Shown piece after piece: positions 61,028-64,000 of a DNA stretch of 64,000 bases; position 1 is the first letter of the stretch; each line of letters opens with the position of its first letter. The stretch comes from Mucilaginibacter sp. (GTDB lineage Bacteria; Bacteroidota; Bacteroidia; Sphingobacteriales; Sphingobacteriaceae). The notes beneath the pieces are model-generated. The model searched no databases and had not been told where the DNA came from. It saw only the letters and a program-made list of their open reading frames with translations. The translations under genes were made by a program, and so were the position numbers. The stretch is taken from contig NZ_JAQBOD010000031.1 in the NCBI RefSeq assembly GCF_028288205.1, forward strand, positions 1 through 64,000. The letters are read 5' to 3'.

Positions 61028-62122
61028 ATGAAAATTTTAATCACTGGTACAGCCGGTTTTATAGGCTTTCATTTGGCAAAGCGCTTGCTTGAAAGAGGAG
61101 ACACCGTTGTTGGTATTGATAATATAAATGATTATTACGATGTGACATTAAAACATGCAAGGCTGGCCGAAACGGGTATACCGCCCGCCAAATTGAAATA
61201 TGGAAAAGCTGTTAATAGTCAGAAATATCCAAATTATACCTTTATCAAAGTTAATTTATTGGATAAAGTAGAGTTGGAGCATATTTTTTTAGTCCATAAG
61301 TTCGATGCGGTTTGTAACCTTGCCGCCCAGGCTGGGGTGCGTTATAGTTTAACTAATCCGGAAGTTTATGTAGATTCTAATATAAAAGGATTTTTAAACA
61401 TTCTTGAATGTTGCAGGCACAATAAAATAGATCATTTGGTTTATGCCAGTTCATCAAGTGTTTATGGATTAAACAAAAAAATGCCATTTAATGAACATGA
61501 TATTGCCGACCATCCTGTTTCTTTGTATGCCGCTTCAAAAAAAGCCAACGAAATGATGGCACATACTTACAGCCATTTATTTAACTTACGAACAACCGGC
61601 CTGCGTTTTTTTACTGTTTACGGGCCATGGGGCAGGCCTGATATGGCTTTGTTTATTTTTACAAAAGCTATGCTTACCGGTAAACCTATCGAAATTTTCA
61701 ATAACGGGAACATGAAACGTGATTTTACATACATTGATGATATTGTTGAAGGTATTGTGCAGGTTATTGATAATCCTGCCGAAAATAACAAAGATTGGGA
61801 TGCTTTAAATCCTGATCCGGCTACATCAAATGCACCATACCGTATATTTAATATTGGCAGGGGGGAACCTATTAGTCTTTTAGATTTTGTTACCGAAATC
61901 GAGGGCCGGATAAATATAAAAGCAAAAAAGATATTTCGTCCAATGCAGGAAGGTGATGTTGCCGAAACTTGTGCTGATGTATCGAACCTTGATCAGGCAG
62001 TAAATTATAAACCGTCAACGTCTGTTCATGTCGGGGTTGCTAAATTTACTGATTGGTTTAACGCGTATTATAAGATAAAAAAGGTATATTTATCCCGAAA
62101 AAAGTTAGCTATGCATTTATAG
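61028..62122 (+). CDS. NAD-dependent epimerase, UDP-glucuronate 4-epimerase type
   Basis: A 364-residue extended [17 protein letters not shown] is the NAD-binding motif, [18 protein letters not shown] is typical of UDP-glucuronate 4-epimerases, and YASSSSVYG and the catalytic [11 protein letters not shown] (Y-x3-K) are intact. [21 protein letters not shown] also matches that group. It would interconvert UDP-GlcA and UDP-GalA, supplying galacturonate. ATG 61028 is chosen over a TTG at 61019. It stands between the two proteins that share the novel module. Confidence 0.88.
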   Translation: MKILITGTAGFIGFHLAKRLLERGDTVVGIDNINDYYDVTLKHARLAETGIPPAKLKYGKAVNSQKYPNYTFIKVNLLDKVELEHIFLVHKFDAVCNLAAQAGVRYSLTNPEVYVDSNIKGFLNILECCRHNKIDHLVYASSSSVYGLNKKMPFNEHDIADHPVSLYAASKKANEMMAHTYSHLFNLRTTGLRFFTVYGPWGRPDMALFIFTKAMLTGKPIEIFNNGNMKRDFTYIDDIVEGIVQVIDNPAENNKDWDALNPDPATSNAPYRIFNIGRGEPISLLDFVTEIEGRINIKAKKIFRPMQEGDVAETCADVSNLDQAVNYKPSTSVHVGVAKFTDWFNAYYKIKKVYLSRKKLAMHL

Positions 62123-62165
62123 AATTGTCATATTAATGTCACGAAGTGTGCAATTTTATACAACT

Positions 62166-62196
62166 ACTTTACACATTTACTTTACACATATCTTTG
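62166..62196 (+). promoter_or_regulatory. Direct repeats and -7 box upstream of the PL1 gene
   Basis: ACTTTACACAT occurs at 62166-62176 and 62179-62189, a 13-nt period. TATCTTTG (62189-62196) matches the -7 consensus, and TTTA at 62168-62171 could serve as a weak -33. The start site would be near 62203, giving a leader of about 115 nt. Confidence 0.5.
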
Positions 62197-62258
62197 CTCA
62201 CGTATAATTGAGCTGTTTTTTGAACTGTTTTTGATTTTAGTCTATTCTTTTCTACAAG

Positions 62259-62306
62259 TTTTAGGGCGTACTTTTCCAAATACCATTGCGTTTGGAAGTC
62301 CTAAAA
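62259..62306 (+). promoter_or_regulatory. Nested hairpin in the PL1 leader
   Basis: The outer stem is TTTTAGG (62259-62265) with CCTAAAA (62300-62306). The inner stem is TTCCAAA (62274-62280) with TTTGGAA (62291-62297) and a 10-nt loop. It ends 10 nt before the ATG, so it could influence ribosome access. Confidence 0.55.
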
Positions 62307-62316
62307 TTAAAATAGT

Positions 62317-63735
62317 ATGAAAAGAAAAACAAAGTTCTACAACAAAATGGCTGTTCTCAGCATGGTCTTCAGTGCAATTATCCTGTTTGGTAGTTGTAAA
62401 AAAAATGGGGAAACATCCCCGGCAACATTAAGTGGGTCGACACTATCGGATAGCACCAGTTATGCATCGACCTCCACGTCTACTGTCTACAACATAAGTT
62501 TAGACGGGTTAAAATCTGATGGCGGATATGCTTACAAAATAGGTTATCCTTTGCCTCAAAACGGCGACTCAAACACCTCACCAAGCGTGTCAACCTTACG
62601 GCTTTTTGAAAACGGTGTTGAATTGGGCCCTGCTCATTCTGTCCACCAGGACATTCGTGATTATGGTAAAGGGCGTTTCAGTCATTGGGGTACAACATTG
62701 TATTTCTCAGCTTCGGACAATACAAACCCGGCAACAAATGGCAGAAAGTACACTTATACCATGGGTGGCACTCCAACTACCAGCGGTACCGGAACAACCA
62801 CCACCGGTACAACAGGAACATTAACCACTACCGGAGTAAGTAATGCACTTATGGGTTACGCCATGGTAAACGGAACAACAACTGGCGGTGCCGGTGGCCA
62901 AACCGTAACGGTTTCTACATTAGCCGATCTGAAAACAGCGGTTTCAGGTAGCACGCCTAAAATTATCTATGTAAGCGGGCATATCCTGGGCTCTGGCGAT
63001 GTTCCGATTTATGTATCATCCAATAAATCTATCATTGGAAAACCGGGTGCAATAATTGAAGGGGTATCACTTTATATTTTTACTGTTAGCAATATCATTA
63101 TTCAAAATATAACATTTAGAAACTATGTGACCGATGCTGCTGTAATGATGAAATTTGCAACTCATCATGTTTGGGTAGATCACTGCGATTTTGCTACAGA
63201 CCGTAATCATGGATGGACTTATTGGGGCAAGGATATGTCTATTACACGGGCGTCAGATTATATAACTGTATCATGGAGCAGGTTCCACGATACAAACTTA
63301 TCTTTCCTGATTAGCGGTGGAATTGCAGGTAATGAGGAAGATATAGGCCATTTGCATGTAACATTGCACCACAATTTCTGGTATAATGTTAGCGAACGCG
63401 AACCTGATATGAATTACGGTAGCGTGCATGTATTCAACAATTATCACTTAAACAACGGTGGTTACTCATTAGGAGCAAGAGCCGGGGGTAATGTACGTAC
63501 TGATAATGAGTATTTTTCAGGATGTGCTAAACCACTCACCACTAATCTTGCCGGTGACCCTCCGGGTTATTTCAGTGGTGTAACTACCAACATTTATTCA
63601 AATTGCGGTGCTAATGATATTACAACATCAATTTCATCGTGGGTGCCAGGATATTCATATAGCGCTGTTCTTGATCCGGCGGCAAATGTACCTTCTATTA
63701 TTCAAAAAGGTTCTGGTGCTATACTAACCAATTAA
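62317..63735 (+). CDS. Pectate-lyase-like (PL1) lipoprotein with N-terminal shared module
   Basis: A 472-residue surface lipoprotein. Lipobox LFGSC is followed by a Ser/Thr spacer, the shared module (about residues 58-148), a Gly/Thr linker, and a PL1 parallel beta-helix (about 175-472). D288 in VWVDHCDF and R361 in SEREPDMNYG match a calcium ligand and the catalytic arginine. Positions expected to be D, D, K and R are instead G304, S308, L328 and N366. It may cleave a uronic-acid polysaccharide with altered chemistry, or only bind it. A terminator follows. Confidence 0.85.
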   Translation: MKRKTKFYNKMAVLSMVFSAIILFGSCKKNGETSPATLSGSTLSDSTSYASTSTSTVYNISLDGLKSDGGYAYKIGYPLPQNGDSNTSPSVSTLRLFENGVELGPAHSVHQDIRDYGKGRFSHWGTTLYFSASDNTNPATNGRKYTYTMGGTPTTSGTGTTTTGTTGTLTTTGVSNALMGYAMVNGTTTGGAGGQTVTVSTLADLKTAVSGSTPKIIYVSGHILGSGDVPIYVSSNKSIIGKPGAIIEGVSLYIFTVSNIIIQNITFRNYVTDAAVMMKFATHHVWVDHCDFATDRNHGWTYWGKDMSITRASDYITVSWSRFHDTNLSFLISGGIAGNEEDIGHLHVTLHHNFWYNVSEREPDMNYGSVHVFNNYHLNNGGYSLGARAGGNVRTDNEYFSGCAKPLTTNLAGDPPGYFSGVTTNIYSNCGANDITTSISSWVPGYSYSAVLDPAANVPSIIQKGSGAILTN

Positions 63736-63764
63736 TATTTTAGGCTTTTTTTAATTAATTTCTT

Positions 63765-63802
63765 ATTCCAAACCGTCATTAAATGGCGGTTTGGAATTTT
63801 TT
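63765..63802 (+). terminator. Intrinsic terminator at the end of the polysaccharide locus
   Basis: ATTCCAAACCGTCATT (63765-63780) pairs with AATGGCGGTTTGGAAT (63782-63797), with one G-U pair and an effective loop of a few nt, followed by T6. It ends the PL1 transcript. Confidence 0.85.
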
Positions 63803-64000
63803 AGATAGAAGTTCCTGATATAATAAGAACTTCAATTTTCCATTAAAGGCGTTTGCGCCTAACTACATCTTCTCAAATATTGTTGGATCGATCCTGATCC
63901 GGCATATCATCTAAAAGATCGGCTTACACCTTTTTGCTGATCATTATTACTACTGCTTTTTCTTCTGTACAGTTTTTAAACATGCTTTTGCGTGCCGTCC
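63803..64000. other. Window-end intergenic sequence
   Basis: No convincing gene. A short hairpin GGCG-TTTG-CGCC lies near 63847-63858. An open minus-strand frame runs in from the right edge and ends at TAA 63924-63926, but it is too short to judge. Confidence 0.4.

Noticed and set aside
63924..64000. Possible 3' end of a minus-strand gene at the window edge
   Set aside because: Only about 25 codons are visible and no family can be judged; noted but not called.

Overview
The window is a chromosomal segment of a Bacteroidota bacterium, most likely of the Sphingobacteriaceae (Mucilaginibacter or Pedobacter type). The evidence is two secreted proteins with type IX secretion type B sorting tails next to a PorP/SprF protein, a UpxY antiterminator, TAnnTTTG promoter boxes, weak Shine-Dalgarno sequences, and the protein families present. 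There is no phage, integron, CRISPR array, rRNA or tRNA that I can see.

Region 1 (1-9.8 kb) is mostly housekeeping: KDPG aldolase, a VF530-type protein, truA, a CDGSH iron-sulfur protein, an acetyltransferase, a two-gene heterodimeric ABC exporter, and a divergent 7TM histidine kinase/response regulator pair. A small GIY-YIG nuclease gene sits inside long imperfect inverted repeats of a REP-like family, directly beside truA. Region 2 (9.8-16 kb) holds two large type IX cargo proteins and a PorP/SprF protein. Region 3 (16-35.7 kb) is a core block: rpoN, mscL, a ChaN-like protein, rpmH-rnpA-yidD, tsaB, priA, pcm, smpB, an Nramp-UspA fusion with its DtxR/MntR regulator, an Lrp regulator, ung, lysS and an SDR. 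Many gaps here hold inverted repeats whose arms are built from short repeated words, mostly between convergent genes.

Region 4 (about 36-64 kb) is a large, almost entirely plus-strand exopolysaccharide or capsule locus. It has precursor supply (glmS, a UDP-sugar dehydrogenase, two DegT aminotransferases, a UDP-glucuronate-type epimerase), an initiating phosphoglycosyltransferase, four glycosyltransferases, a Wzx flippase, a Wzy-like polymerase, Wza/Wzc export, a UpxY antiterminator, a DUF2334 deacetylase-like protein, two FemAB/GNAT-like acyltransferases, a PhyH dioxygenase, an AsnB amidotransferase and a GINT1-like protein. It ends with a PL1 pectate-lyase-like lipoprotein and a terminator.

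The most unusual observations are these. A ~90-residue module is shared by a stand-alone lipoprotein and the pectate-lyase-like protein. That PL1 domain lacks several canonical calcium- and substrate-binding residues. A TTTTACA-N5-TGTAAA palindrome recurs in leaders of the polysaccharide locus. The GIY-YIG gene lies in a REP-bounded element. A 31-bp perfect palindrome lies in front of the SDR gene.
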